This document shows, piece after piece, positions 7,417 to 15,689 of a stretch of DNA of 39,681 nt. The notes beneath the pieces are model-generated. The model searched no databases. It worked only from the letters and a program-made list of their open reading frames with translations, and was not told the origin of the DNA. A program made the translations under genes and the position numbers. Origin of the DNA: Candidatus Omnitrophota bacterium (lineage in GTDB: Bacteria > Omnitrophota > Gorgyraeia > Zapsychrales > Zapsychraceae); contig JAJDCB010000023.1 in NCBI GenBank assembly GCA_029261065.1, positions 1 to 39,681 on the forward strand, read 5' to 3'. The number at the start of each line of letters is the position of its first letter. The stretch's first letter is position 1.

Positions 7417-8616
7417 ATGCTAACAAAATACATTGATTCTATTAAACGTAGTAACGTCTCTGACAAAGTTATAGAGGAGCAGTTAAAAAAGATCCATATT
7501 GTTATTAACTGCCGATCGTTTATCAAAAAAAAATATACTGGTATTGGTCGGTATTCCTATCATTTGGTAAAGAGTTTATCAGAAATTGATAAGAAAAATA
7601 ATTATTCCCTCTATGCCAAAAAAGGAATTTTTAATATAACGAAAGGTGTTCCGCATTTTCGTTCAAAGAATTTTTTGCCTAAAATTGATCGTCTCAAAAG
7701 AGGAATAGATAAATCGTTTGGTAAAATCGATATTTATCACTCTCCAAGTCCAGATACGATTAATGTTAATAACGGTGCTAAAGTCATTGTTACCGTTCAT
7801 GATTTGATTTTTAAAGCATTTCCTCAAGGCCACACTCAAAAAACGATTGATGAAACAGAAAGGCAGATGGAAAGTATTGGAAACAAAGCTTCACGTATTA
7901 TCTGTTGCTCTCAAAACACAGTAAATGATTTAAAAAAATATTTTCACGTTAAAGAAGATAAAATCTCCCTTGTTTATCAGGGGGTGGATAATAGCGTTTT
8001 TTATCGTATTGGAGAAGAAGAAGCTAAATTAGCCACCAAAGTGATCCGTTCTAGTGGCATTAAGGAGCCCTACATTTTATCCGTTGGTACCATTGAGCCT
8101 CGCAAAAATTTAGAAAACGTTTTGCATGCCTTTGATAAACTAAGAACCAGAGGACATTTTAAGGGTAAGTTGGTCGTCATCGGAATGAAGGGATGGATGA
8201 GTGATAGTATTGAAGGGCTCATCAGAAAGTTAGAATTAAAGCAGCATGTTGTTTTTTTAGGTTATCTATCTGATCAAGAGTTGCGATTCTTTTACAATAA
8301 GGCGCAAGCTTTTGTCTTTCCTTCATATTATGAAGGTTTCGGATTTCCGATAGTAGAAGCTTTTAGTTGCGGTACCCCTGTCGTGACCTCAAACGTGTCT
8401 TCTTGTCCCGAGGTTGCAAAAGACGCTGCATTAATTACAGACCCTTATGACCCAGAAGACATAGCGCTTGCGCTGGCACGCATTGTCAATGATAGCGAAT
8501 TGCGTGATGAGCTTGTTGAGAAAGGATTCCAACGCGCTCAAGATTTTTGTTTTCATAAAACAGCACAAAAGACGCTTGATGTTTATCGGGATGTTTATCA
8601 GCAAAATGGATGCTGA
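7417..8616 (+). CDS. GT4-family glycosyltransferase
   Basis: A 399-residue GT-B glycosyltransferase. The N-terminal half contains the IGRYSYHLVKSL segment common in GT4 enzymes that follow a TGIGR start. The C-terminal donor-binding half has SVGTIEPRKNLENVL and the E-x7-E motif E306/E314 (EGFGFPIVE), followed by GTPVVTSN. It should transfer a sugar from a nucleotide donor to a growing glycan on the cytoplasmic face. Donor and acceptor are not predictable. An extra N-terminal stretch of about 25 residues precedes the fold. No clear Shine-Dalgarno is seen; translation may be coupled to the gene 9 nt upstream. Confidence 0.85.
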   Translation: MLTKYIDSIKRSNVSDKVIEEQLKKIHIVINCRSFIKKKYTGIGRYSYHLVKSLSEIDKKNNYSLYAKKGIFNITKGVPHFRSKNFLPKIDRLKRGIDKSFGKIDIYHSPSPDTINVNNGAKVIVTVHDLIFKAFPQGHTQKTIDETERQMESIGNKASRIICCSQNTVNDLKKYFHVKEDKISLVYQGVDNSVFYRIGEEEAKLATKVIRSSGIKEPYILSVGTIEPRKNLENVLHAFDKLRTRGHFKGKLVVIGMKGWMSDSIEGLIRKLELKQHVVFLGYLSDQELRFFYNKAQAFVFPSYYEGFGFPIVEAFSCGTPVVTSNVSSCPEVAKDAALITDPYDPEDIALALARIVNDSELRDELVEKGFQRAQDFCFHKTAQKTLDVYRDVYQQNGC

Positions 8617-8650
8617 TTAAACAGGCCTTGCGTCAAAAAAACCTCCGATC

Positions 8651-9493
8651 ATGAAAATTAGCGGTTTTACTATAGCGCGTAACGCGGTCAAATTTAATTA
8701 TCCCATCCTGGAATCCATCCAATCAATCTTACCCCTTTGTAATGAATTTATCGTTAATATCGGAGACTCCGAAGATGATACGCGAGCTTTGATTCAATCC
8801 ATTAAGAGTCCAAAAATTAAAATCATAGAAAACAAATGGGATTTTTCACAAGGCAAAGAGGTGTTGTCTTATCAAACAAATCTAGCCCTTAAAGCCTGCA
8901 CGGGAGACTGGGCTTTTTATTTGCAATCCGATGAAGTCATTCATCAAAAAGATTTCGCGCGGCTTAAAAAAACAATGAAGGACTCTTTAGATAATCAAGA
9001 GATCGATGCTATTCGTTTTCGATGGTTTCATTTTTATGGAAGTTATTATCGTTATCGCATTGATCGAGGGTGGTATCAAAAACAAGATCGTATTATTCGT
9101 AATAATGGTGAGATAGAATCTTTTGGTGATGCTTATGCATTTTGTAGAAAAGATGGAAAGGATTTAAAAAGTGCTAATTCGCATGCGTTTTTATATCATT
9201 ATGGTTGGGTTCAACCGCAGGAGATAATGGCGGATCGACGTAAGAATGCTGAGAAGATTGGATTTGTTTCTTTAAAAGAAGAGGAGAAAGAGGATAGCTA
9301 CGATTATGGCGATTTAGGGCGTTTTGAACCTTATTTTGGCTCGCATCCTAAGGTTATGGAAGACAGAATAAGAGTTCATGCGTTAAGTCAGGAGGATAAG
9401 GCGCGCATTGCAAAAGATTATTGGTGGCATCCTATGCGGATTCTTGGTGTGAGGTTTAAGACTGGGAAGAGAATAAAGGTGAAAATTGAATAG
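8651..9493 (+). CDS. GT2-family glycosyltransferase
   Basis: A 280-residue protein with a GT-A pattern. It opens with ISGFTIARNAVKFNYP, followed by ESIQSILPLCNEFIVNIGDSEDDT (split here by residues 24-47) and the acidic donor/metal site QSDEV near residue 95. The usual DxD is therefore represented by SDE. Basic residues are abundant at the C-terminus (KTGKRIKVKIE). It is the last gene of the first sugar cluster and is followed by a repeat-filled gap. The substrate is unknown; the family includes many LPS-core-type and O-antigen-type transferases. Confidence 0.75.
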   Translation: MKISGFTIARNAVKFNYPILESIQSILPLCNEFIVNIGDSEDDTRALIQSIKSPKIKIIENKWDFSQGKEVLSYQTNLALKACTGDWAFYLQSDEVIHQKDFARLKKTMKDSLDNQEIDAIRFRWFHFYGSYYRYRIDRGWYQKQDRIIRNNGEIESFGDAYAFCRKDGKDLKSANSHAFLYHYGWVQPQEIMADRRKNAEKIGFVSLKEEEKEDSYDYGDLGRFEPYFGSHPKVMEDRIRVHALSQEDKARIAKDYWWHPMRILGVRFKTGKRIKVKIE

Positions 9494-9522
9494 GTTTAAT
9501 TAATTTGTTTGAATTCAGCACG

Positions 9523-9778
9523 AATAACCAAGATATCCCGCCGTTAGCGGGACCCCGCCTTCCATGAAAAAGGAGATTGGCGGGGCAAGATACAAGTTAT
9601 CCCGGCCTGTGGCCGGGACCCGCGTCTCTTGACGCTAGGCAAAAAATACTCAATCAATCAAAAATCCAATACCCACTAATAACCAATATTGTTTGGATAT
9701 TTTAATATTGGTTTTTGATTATTTTTTGTATTTTGCCTTGGTCCCGCCAATGGCGGGATATCTTGTATCTTGGTTATT
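9523..9778. repeat. MITE-like composite palindromic element in the 9494-9871 gene-free gap
   Basis: No gene is visible between 9494 and 9871. The gap holds terminal inverted repeats 9523-9554 and 9740-9778, which agree at 30 of 32 positions apart from a 7-bp insertion in the right arm (duplicated GATACAA). Nested inside are a GC hairpin near 9601-9617 (CCCGGCC/GGCCGGG), outer AT arms 9656-9670/9707-9720, and perfect 10-bp arms 9681-9690/9704-9713. The layout is that of a non-autonomous miniature element or compound REP cluster. It ends about 30 bp before the promoter of the next operon. Confidence 0.75.
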
Positions 9779-9808
9779 TCTGGGCTTAGAAGGACAACAA
9801 GCAATTCA

Positions 9809-9837
9809 TAGACATTTACGCAGTGAATTGGTACAAT
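9809..9837 (+). promoter_or_regulatory. Sigma70-type promoter of the guanylyltransferase operon
   Basis: TAGACA (9809-9814) and TACAAT (9832-9837) are separated by 17 bp; each differs from consensus at one position. Transcription would start near 9844, about 28 nt before the TTG start codon at 9872. Confidence 0.7.
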
Positions 9838-9871
9838 AGGCAGATTTTCAAACATATAACGGAGGCAAGTT

Positions 9872-10936
9872 TTGGCTCAAATTAATGATTATTATGCTGT
9901 CATTTTAGCAGGTGGTTCGGGAACTCGATTCTGGCCTATGAGTCGTCGGTCGTACCCTAAACAATTTTTGAATATTACCAACAACGGAAGTTTGTTGCAA
10001 CAAACGGTTAAGCGTATTTTTCCTTTGGTTAAGGGTAAAAATATCCTAATTGTTACAAATAAAAGATTTAAGAAAGAAATCGAAGTGCAGCTTAAGGCTT
10101 ACAAGATACCATCAGCCAATATTTTACTTGAGCCCGAAGGTAAAAATACAGCACCCGCAATTTGTTGGGCGGCGGCTCGAATTTCTCAAACCAATCCTAA
10201 TGCCGTCATGGCTGTCCTACCATCGGATCATCTTATTACCAAGACAACTCAATTTTTAAATTTATTAAAAAAAGCGAAGAGCTTAGCGCAGCAAGAATAT
10301 TTAGTGACGCTTGGCATCGTTCCAACGCGTCCTGAGATGGGGTATGGATATTTGAAAACTGTTCAGAAAAAAGTTAAAAATAAGACTATAACCATTGTCA
10401 ATAAATTTACAGAAAAACCGTCTCTTGCCAAAGCCAAGAAGTTTGTTAGTCAGAAAAATTACTTTTGGAATAGCGGAATGTTTATTTGGAGAGTAGATGT
10501 CATCTTAAAAGAATTTCAAAGATTACAACCAAGCATTTATAAGCTTATTGGCACTAAAGCCTCGTCTGCTCATATTCAAAGCGTATGGCAAAAATTACCA
10601 AGCATATCTATTGATTACGGTATTTTAGAGAATGCTAAAAATGTTGCCGCAGTGCCTGCCAGTAATATCGGTTGGTCTGATCTGGGCAGTTGGGAATCAT
10701 TATCTGAAGAATTGGAATCGGATAAGAAAGGTAATATTCTCAGAGGTGATGTTTTAGCTATCGAGAATAAAAACTGTATGGTGTTCTCGCAACATAAATT
10801 TGTTGCCGCGATCGGTCTTGATAATATAACTGTTGTTGACACCAAAGATGCCCTGCTCATTTGTAGAACAGACCAGTCTCAGAAAGTCAAAGACGTTGTG
10901 TCTGCCCTCCTCAAGCAAAAACGGAACGAAACTTAA
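9872..10936 (+). CDS. manC: Mannose-1-phosphate guanylyltransferase
   Basis: A 354-residue nucleotidyltransferase. The signature LAGGSGTRFWPMSR (residues 12-25) with the following YPKQFL is diagnostic of ManC-type enzymes that make GDP-mannose from mannose 1-phosphate and GTP. FTEKP and WNSGMFIW further support this. It lacks the C-terminal phosphomannose isomerase cupin domain of bifunctional ManC (about 470 residues). The start is a TTG at 9872 with a strong GGAGG 5-6 nt upstream. It opens the second sugar operon. GDP-heptose guanylyltransferases are related, so a heptose 1-phosphate substrate is not excluded given the HddA-like and GmhB-like genes nearby. Confidence 0.88.
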   Translation: MAQINDYYAVILAGGSGTRFWPMSRRSYPKQFLNITNNGSLLQQTVKRIFPLVKGKNILIVTNKRFKKEIEVQLKAYKIPSANILLEPEGKNTAPAICWAAARISQTNPNAVMAVLPSDHLITKTTQFLNLLKKAKSLAQQEYLVTLGIVPTRPEMGYGYLKTVQKKVKNKTITIVNKFTEKPSLAKAKKFVSQKNYFWNSGMFIWRVDVILKEFQRLQPSIYKLIGTKASSAHIQSVWQKLPSISIDYGILENAKNVAAVPASNIGWSDLGSWESLSEELESDKKGNILRGDVLAIENKNCMVFSQHKFVAAIGLDNITVVDTKDALLICRTDQSQKVKDVVSALLKQKRNET

Positions 10937-10963
10937 TCTAAAAATAATTATATTAGAGTAATT

Positions 10964-12049
10964 ATGGATCTTAAAAAAATTCAACCGAAAAAAGTTCTTA
11001 TTGCTAATGTGTTTGGTATTGGAGATGTGTTATTTACGCTCCCTCTCATTACGCATCTTAAGAGTTTTAATCCTGAGATAGAGATTGGTTATTTATGCAA
11101 TAGAAGAACGGAGGAAGTCTTAGACAATTATAAGGACGTTGATCGTGTTTTTGTTTATGAAAGAGATGAGTTTCAGGCTGACTATAAAAAGTCGAAAAGA
11201 AAATTTTTGGGAAAAATCAAAGACATTTTATTATCTATCAAAAGTGAGAATTATGACTTATGTTTGGATGTGTCGCTTAGTGGTTACACCTCTTTTTTCT
11301 CATGGGTGATAGGTATTAAACATCGGATTGGTTTTGATTATAAAGGGCGAGGGGTCTTTTTAAGCCATCGAATCCCATTTATTGGTTTTGAAAATGAACA
11401 TGTTGTGGATCATTATCTTAGATTGATTGAAAAAATTGGTTTAAAGGCGCAGGTTTCAAATTTATCATTACCCGTTGGCAGTAAAGAGGTTGAGTGGGTT
11501 GGTGGCTTCTTAAATGAGCTGGGAGTTGATCAGAATGCCAAGATTATTGGGCTGGTTCCCGGAGGGGGCGCCAGTTGGGGTAAGGATGCTAAATATAAGC
11601 AGTGGGGTTGTGAGAATTACGCAAAATTAGCTGACAAAATCGTTGAAAATCTTTCTGCAACAATTATACTGTTGGGTGGCGAGAAGGATCAGGAAATATG
11701 TTCCAAGGTTTCGTCAAATATGAAGAATCGTTCTTTTACAGCTTGTGGTAAAACATCTATCATGCAGTTTGTGGCTTTGGCTAAGAAAACATCACTTATG
11801 ATTGTTAATGACGGAGGCCCTCTTCATTTAGCTGTTGCTGCGGGTTCTAAGACTGTTTCCATATTTGGTCCAGTTGATGAAAACGTATATGGGCCTTACC
11901 CAAAAGAAAATCATGTTGTGATAACTCATCCAATCGCCTGCCGTCCATGTTACAGGCGATTTAGACGGGCAAGCTGTGAACATATCAGTTGTTTAAGCGG
12001 TATAAGTGTTGATCAGGTCTTTTCTCAAGTATCTAAGGCGTTTGTTTAA
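10964..12049 (+). CDS. GT9-family glycosyltransferase (heptosyltransferase-like)
   Basis: A 361-residue GT-B protein of the ADP-heptose:LPS heptosyltransferase family. The N-terminal segment (LIANVFGIGDVLFTLPLI) matches the family start. In the C-terminal half, GLVPGGGASW begins the donor-binding domain, and NDGGPLHLAVA (N282-D283-G284-G285-P286, H288) with SIFGPV is the family's nucleotide-sugar-binding core. It would add heptose or a related sugar to a lipid-A-core-like acceptor at the inner membrane. It is 27 nt downstream of manC, in the same operon. Confidence 0.85.
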   Translation: MDLKKIQPKKVLIANVFGIGDVLFTLPLITHLKSFNPEIEIGYLCNRRTEEVLDNYKDVDRVFVYERDEFQADYKKSKRKFLGKIKDILLSIKSENYDLCLDVSLSGYTSFFSWVIGIKHRIGFDYKGRGVFLSHRIPFIGFENEHVVDHYLRLIEKIGLKAQVSNLSLPVGSKEVEWVGGFLNELGVDQNAKIIGLVPGGGASWGKDAKYKQWGCENYAKLADKIVENLSATIILLGGEKDQEICSKVSSNMKNRSFTACGKTSIMQFVALAKKTSLMIVNDGGPLHLAVAAGSKTVSIFGPVDENVYGPYPKENHVVITHPIACRPCYRRFRRASCEHISCLSGISVDQVFSQVSKAFV

Positions 12050-12071
12050 TTATTAAAAATTAAGGAATACT

Positions 12072-13199
12072 ATGTCTCTTACAAATAATACAGTTAACAT
12101 TCCTTTTATAGATTTTTCAGAACAATATCAAACCATTAAAGATGAAGTGCTTAGTGGGCTTCAAGCAGTTTTTGAAAAAGGGAACTTTATTCTTGGCCAA
12201 GAAGAAAAGGACTTTGAGGCCCAATTTGCGCAATATTGCGAAGCGAAATACGCGGTTGGCGTTAACTCAGGAACGGATGCTTTGTATCTGGCTCTTGCAT
12301 CATTAGATATTGATGTAGGCGATGAAGTTATTATTCCAACCTTTACTTTTATTGCTACAGCACTTTGTGTGTCTTATACCGGGGCAACACCTGTTTTTGT
12401 CGATATTGAAGATAAGACTTACAATATCGATCCTAAAAAACTAGAGGAAGCAATTACAGATAAAACAAAAGTTATTATGCCTGTCCATATTTATGGTCAG
12501 CCATCTAACATGGGTGAGATTAAGGCGATTGCAAAAGCACGTGGAATAAAGGTTGTTGAAGATGCTGCTCAAGCACATGGTTCAAGCTATCAAGGCGAGC
12601 GTGTCGGGTCGTTAGGCGATATTTCCTGTTTTAGTTTTTATCCTACAAAAAGTCTTGGCGCTTTTGGGGATGGTGGGATTGTTGTGACAAATAACCAAGA
12701 TGTGTTTGAAAAAGTGCAAATGTTACGTGATTATGGGCGTAAAGGAAGATATGACCATAAGGTTAAAGGATATAATTCTCGTCTAGATACGGTGCAAGCT
12801 GTTGTGTTATCTGCGAAATTAAAACATTTAGATCAGTGGAATAAAATGCGCAATGAACATGCAGCGTATTATTGTGAACTTTTAAAAGATGTTGATGCTG
12901 TTATTTGTCCACAGATTCAAGAGGATCGTACACATGTTTTTCAAACGTTCGCCGTTCGTGTACAAAATAGAGATAAAGTAATAGAGCAAATGAAAGAAAA
13001 AGGAGTGGGATGCTTAATTCATTATCCGATTCCTCTACATCTTCAAGAAGCTTACAAAGATGCCGGGTACAAACAGGGTGATTTTCCTGTTGCTGAAAAG
13101 ATAGCTAATGAAGTCTTATCATTACCTATGTTTCCCCATATGAAAAAAGAACAGATTGAATATGCGTCTCAATCATTGAAAGAAATAATAAATACTTAA
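12072..13199 (+). CDS. DegT/DnrJ/EryC1/StrS sugar aminotransferase
   Basis: A 375-residue PLP enzyme. Unlike the related gene at 6229, it keeps the Schiff-base lysine, K193, in FYPTKSLGAFGDGG. SGTDALYLAL near residue 70, VEDAAQAHGSS near residue 160 and GYNSRLDTVQA near residue 235 fit the FdtB/QdtB/WlbE group. Such enzymes install an amino group at C3 or C4 of a nucleotide-activated keto sugar, usually with glutamate as donor. AAGGA lies upstream of the ATG. It is 22 nt after the GT9 gene. Amino-sugar formation is well supported, the precise sugar is not. Confidence 0.87.
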   Translation: MSLTNNTVNIPFIDFSEQYQTIKDEVLSGLQAVFEKGNFILGQEEKDFEAQFAQYCEAKYAVGVNSGTDALYLALASLDIDVGDEVIIPTFTFIATALCVSYTGATPVFVDIEDKTYNIDPKKLEEAITDKTKVIMPVHIYGQPSNMGEIKAIAKARGIKVVEDAAQAHGSSYQGERVGSLGDISCFSFYPTKSLGAFGDGGIVVTNNQDVFEKVQMLRDYGRKGRYDHKVKGYNSRLDTVQAVVLSAKLKHLDQWNKMRNEHAAYYCELLKDVDAVICPQIQEDRTHVFQTFAVRVQNRDKVIEQMKEKGVGCLIHYPIPLHLQEAYKDAGYKQGDFPVAEKIANEVLSLPMFPHMKKEQIEYASQSLKEIINT

Positions 13200-13204
13200 A
13201 AGTT

Positions 13205-14005
13205 ATGAATTTACCCCAGAGTGAAATGGATAAGGACGTGAAAAAAATGAATAAAACACCGTTAAGTGTTGTCGTTATTACCAAAAATGAAGAAGATAAT
13301 ATCGGAGAATGTTTAGGCAGCGTTGATAATTGGGCTGATGAAATTGTTATTGTTGATGATGAAAGTTCAGATAAGACTGTTGAGATTGCCGAAAAATACG
13401 CTGATAAAATATATCACCGTCGAATGGATAATGAAGGTAAACATCGCAATTGGGCTTATGCGCAAGCGAAGAATGACTGGGTATTAAGTTTAGATGCTGA
13501 TGAGTATACGAGCGAAGAGCTAAAAAAAGAGATTACAGAGGCCTTAAAGAGTGATGCTTTTCAAGCTTATTCTATTCCTTTACGTAATTACATCGGAAAT
13601 TATTGGGTTCAATATTCTGGTTGGTATCCAGCAGGAAAACTTCGCCTCTTTAGAAAAAGTCTTTTTAAATATGAAGAGGTAGAGGTTCATCCTCGTGTCT
13701 TTTTGGAAGGTGAAACCGGACATTTAACAAAAGATATCGTCCATAAAGGATATCCTGACTTTGAACATTTTTTGCAAAGCTTAAATCGTCAAACAACTCT
13801 TGAAGCGAGAAAATGGGTTCAGACTGGACGACACATGTCTTTAGGAAAAGCGATTTGGAGAACGGTTGATCGTTTTCCACGATCATTTATTAGGAAAAAG
13901 GGATATAAAGATGGATTTGTTGGTTTTATGATTGCTTTTTTTGCGTCTTTATATCAAATCATGAGTTATGCCAAATATTGGGAAATGAAACATTTAAGAG
14001 ATTGA
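13205..14005 (+). CDS. GT2-family glycosyltransferase, WaaE/KdtX-like
   Basis: A 266-residue GT-A transferase resembling the LPS inner-core beta-1,4-glucosyltransferase group. VVVITKNEEDNIGECL is followed by WADEIVIVDDESSDKT, LSLDADEY (the acidic donor/metal site) and a WYPAGKLRLFRK segment. The C-terminus has the basic-aromatic pattern usual for a membrane-associated end. ATG 13205 gives a 14-residue hydrophilic extension; ATG 13247 (MNKTPLSVVV), with AAGGA about 10 nt upstream, is an equally good or better start. It sits 5 nt after the aminotransferase and 3 nt before the phosphatase. Confidence 0.83.
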   Translation: MNLPQSEMDKDVKKMNKTPLSVVVITKNEEDNIGECLGSVDNWADEIVIVDDESSDKTVEIAEKYADKIYHRRMDNEGKHRNWAYAQAKNDWVLSLDADEYTSEELKKEITEALKSDAFQAYSIPLRNYIGNYWVQYSGWYPAGKLRLFRKSLFKYEEVEVHPRVFLEGETGHLTKDIVHKGYPDFEHFLQSLNRQTTLEARKWVQTGRHMSLGKAIWRTVDRFPRSFIRKKGYKDGFVGFMIAFFASLYQIMSYAKYWEMKHLRD

Positions 14006-14008
14006 CGT

Positions 14009-14572
14009 ATGAAAGTAGTCTTTTTAGATAGAGATGGTGTCATTAATGAGTTTCCGGGAAATGGCAATTATGTGACGAAGGTCAAAGATTTTAAATTTTT
14101 ACCTGGCGCTCTCGAAGCTATTAAAAATTTGACAGAGGCTGGTCATACGATTTTTGTGGTATCGAATCAGGCTGGTGTTGGTAAGGGTGTGTTTACGAAA
14201 AATAAACTTACACGTATTACCAATAAGATGTTAAAAGGTGTCGAGAAGGCTGGAGGGAAGATTAAAAAAGTATATTATAGTACGGCACGTTCTGATGCGG
14301 GGTGTGAATATCGAAAGCCTAATATTGGATCCATCAAGAAAGCCATGAAACATCTCAAAAAGGATATGAAGGTTGCTAAAAAGGGATGTTTTGTGGGGGA
14401 CACGGTTTCCGATATTGTGACAGGGAAGAACGCAGGTTGTAAAACTATTTTTGTGCTCTCAGGACGCAGTGATCGTCAGCGTCTTAAAGAAAAGAAAATT
14501 AAGCCTGATTATATCGCTGATAATTTGCTAGAAGCATCGAAAATTATTCTATCTAAAAATGGTACTCTTTAA
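14009..14572 (+). CDS. HAD phosphatase, GmhB-like (heptose 1,7-bisphosphate phosphatase family)
   Basis: A 187-residue HAD-IIIA phosphatase. The nucleophile motif is FLDRDGVIN with D7 and D9, motif II is VSNQAG near residue 52, and the metal-binding motif is GDTVSDIVTGKNAG near residue 131. GmhB removes the C7 phosphate of D-glycero-D-manno-heptose 1,7-bisphosphate. Classical GmhB has a zinc loop with several Cys/His (ending CxCRKPxPG). Here the loop is reduced to one cysteine (GCEYRKPNIG), so zinc binding is probably lost. The context with an HddA-like kinase and a GT9 transferase supports heptose metabolism, but histidinol-phosphatase-like alternatives share the fold. Confidence 0.78.
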   Translation: MKVVFLDRDGVINEFPGNGNYVTKVKDFKFLPGALEAIKNLTEAGHTIFVVSNQAGVGKGVFTKNKLTRITNKMLKGVEKAGGKIKKVYYSTARSDAGCEYRKPNIGSIKKAMKHLKKDMKVAKKGCFVGDTVSDIVTGKNAGCKTIFVLSGRSDRQRLKEKKIKPDYIADNLLEASKIILSKNGTL

Positions 14573-14602
14573 AATAGGACTATAAGGCTACGTGGCTATA
14601 CT

Positions 14603-15688
14603 ATGAAAATTCTCATTACGCATGCCTCAGCTGGTGCTGGTCATCTTAAAGCAGCTGAAGCCATTTATGAAGGACTTAAAAGTAACGCAATCCATAATGT
14701 CATCCTCGTCGATGCCCTTGATCTTACCTCACCGTTATTTAAAAAATTATACCGCGAATCATATTCATTTCTAGTGACCAAAATTCCTATCGTCTGGAAG
14801 TTTGCCTTTTTTTTATTAGATATCCCTCTTCTACAACCCCTTGTTCGCGGTTTTCGTAGAATCTACAATGCCATTAATGCACGCGGACTTGCCAAGTACA
14901 TGGTTGATGAACAATTCGATTGTATCGTATCCACTCATTTTATGCCAACGGAGGTGTCTTGTGCGTTAAAAAGAAAGGGTAAGATAAGAGCTAGGATAGT
15001 GACCTGTGTGACAGATTTTGACGTGCATAGAATTTGGATAGCTGATGGAGTGGATATGTATACCGTGGCCAGCGATTGGACAAAGGGTAAGATGAAAAGT
15101 TTAGGTGTTGAGGAAAAACAAGTTTTTGCTACCGGAATTCCTACGAATGAAAAGTTTTCAGCGCTTAAAGATATTGCCTCATTAAAGAAAACATTTTCTC
15201 TACATGAAGATGCCTTTACTGTCCTTATTGCGACCGGTTCATTTGGGATTGGACCTATTGAGGCGTTGATCAATTCGTTAGAAGGTTTTCAAGTTGTCGT
15301 GATATGTGGTCATAACAAATCATTGTTTGAAAAATTATCTCAAAATAAAAGTGAGTTGACTAAAATTTTTGGTTTGGTAGATAACATGGATGAGATGATG
15401 GCAGTGTCCGATGTTATGGTTACTAAACCGGGCGGTTTATCTATATCAGAGGCGCTTGTGTGCCAATTGCCGCTTATTTTCTTTAGTGCTATTCCTGGAC
15501 AAGAAACAAATAATATTCATGTTCTAGCCCAACATGGTGTTGGCTTAAATACAAAAAGTGTTAATGATATAGTTTCAGAACTTAAGAAGTTAAAATCCTC
15601 CAAAGATTATTTTCTGACAGCCCTCAAAAAAACAGCACAGCTTGCCAAACCCTCTGCTGTTAAGGACATCGTTGCATTAATAAATTAG
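14603..15688 (+). CDS. MGDG-synthase-like glycosyltransferase (GT28)
   Basis: A 361-residue GT-B protein. The N-terminus (THASAGAGHLKAAEAI) is the hallmark of monogalactosyldiacylglycerol synthase and bacterial diacylglycerol glucosyltransferases, with CVTDFDVHRIW near residue 140 as the second family motif. The C-terminal donor-binding half has VTKPGGLSISEAL near residue 275. It would glycosylate a lipid acceptor at the cytoplasmic membrane using a UDP-sugar. The start is ATG 14603. The gene lies 30 nt after the phosphatase and 1 nt before priA, so it bridges the sugar operon and the housekeeping genes. Confidence 0.83.
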   Translation: MKILITHASAGAGHLKAAEAIYEGLKSNAIHNVILVDALDLTSPLFKKLYRESYSFLVTKIPIVWKFAFFLLDIPLLQPLVRGFRRIYNAINARGLAKYMVDEQFDCIVSTHFMPTEVSCALKRKGKIRARIVTCVTDFDVHRIWIADGVDMYTVASDWTKGKMKSLGVEEKQVFATGIPTNEKFSALKDIASLKKTFSLHEDAFTVLIATGSFGIGPIEALINSLEGFQVVVICGHNKSLFEKLSQNKSELTKIFGLVDNMDEMMAVSDVMVTKPGGLSISEALVCQLPLIFFSAIPGQETNNIHVLAQHGVGLNTKSVNDIVSELKKLKSSKDYFLTALKKTAQLAKPSAVKDIVALIN

Positions 15689-15689
15689 T

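Noticed and set aside
14935-15273. Antisense coding region of 112 codons
   Set aside because: It is a shadow of the GT28 gene, which has clear motifs on the + strand.
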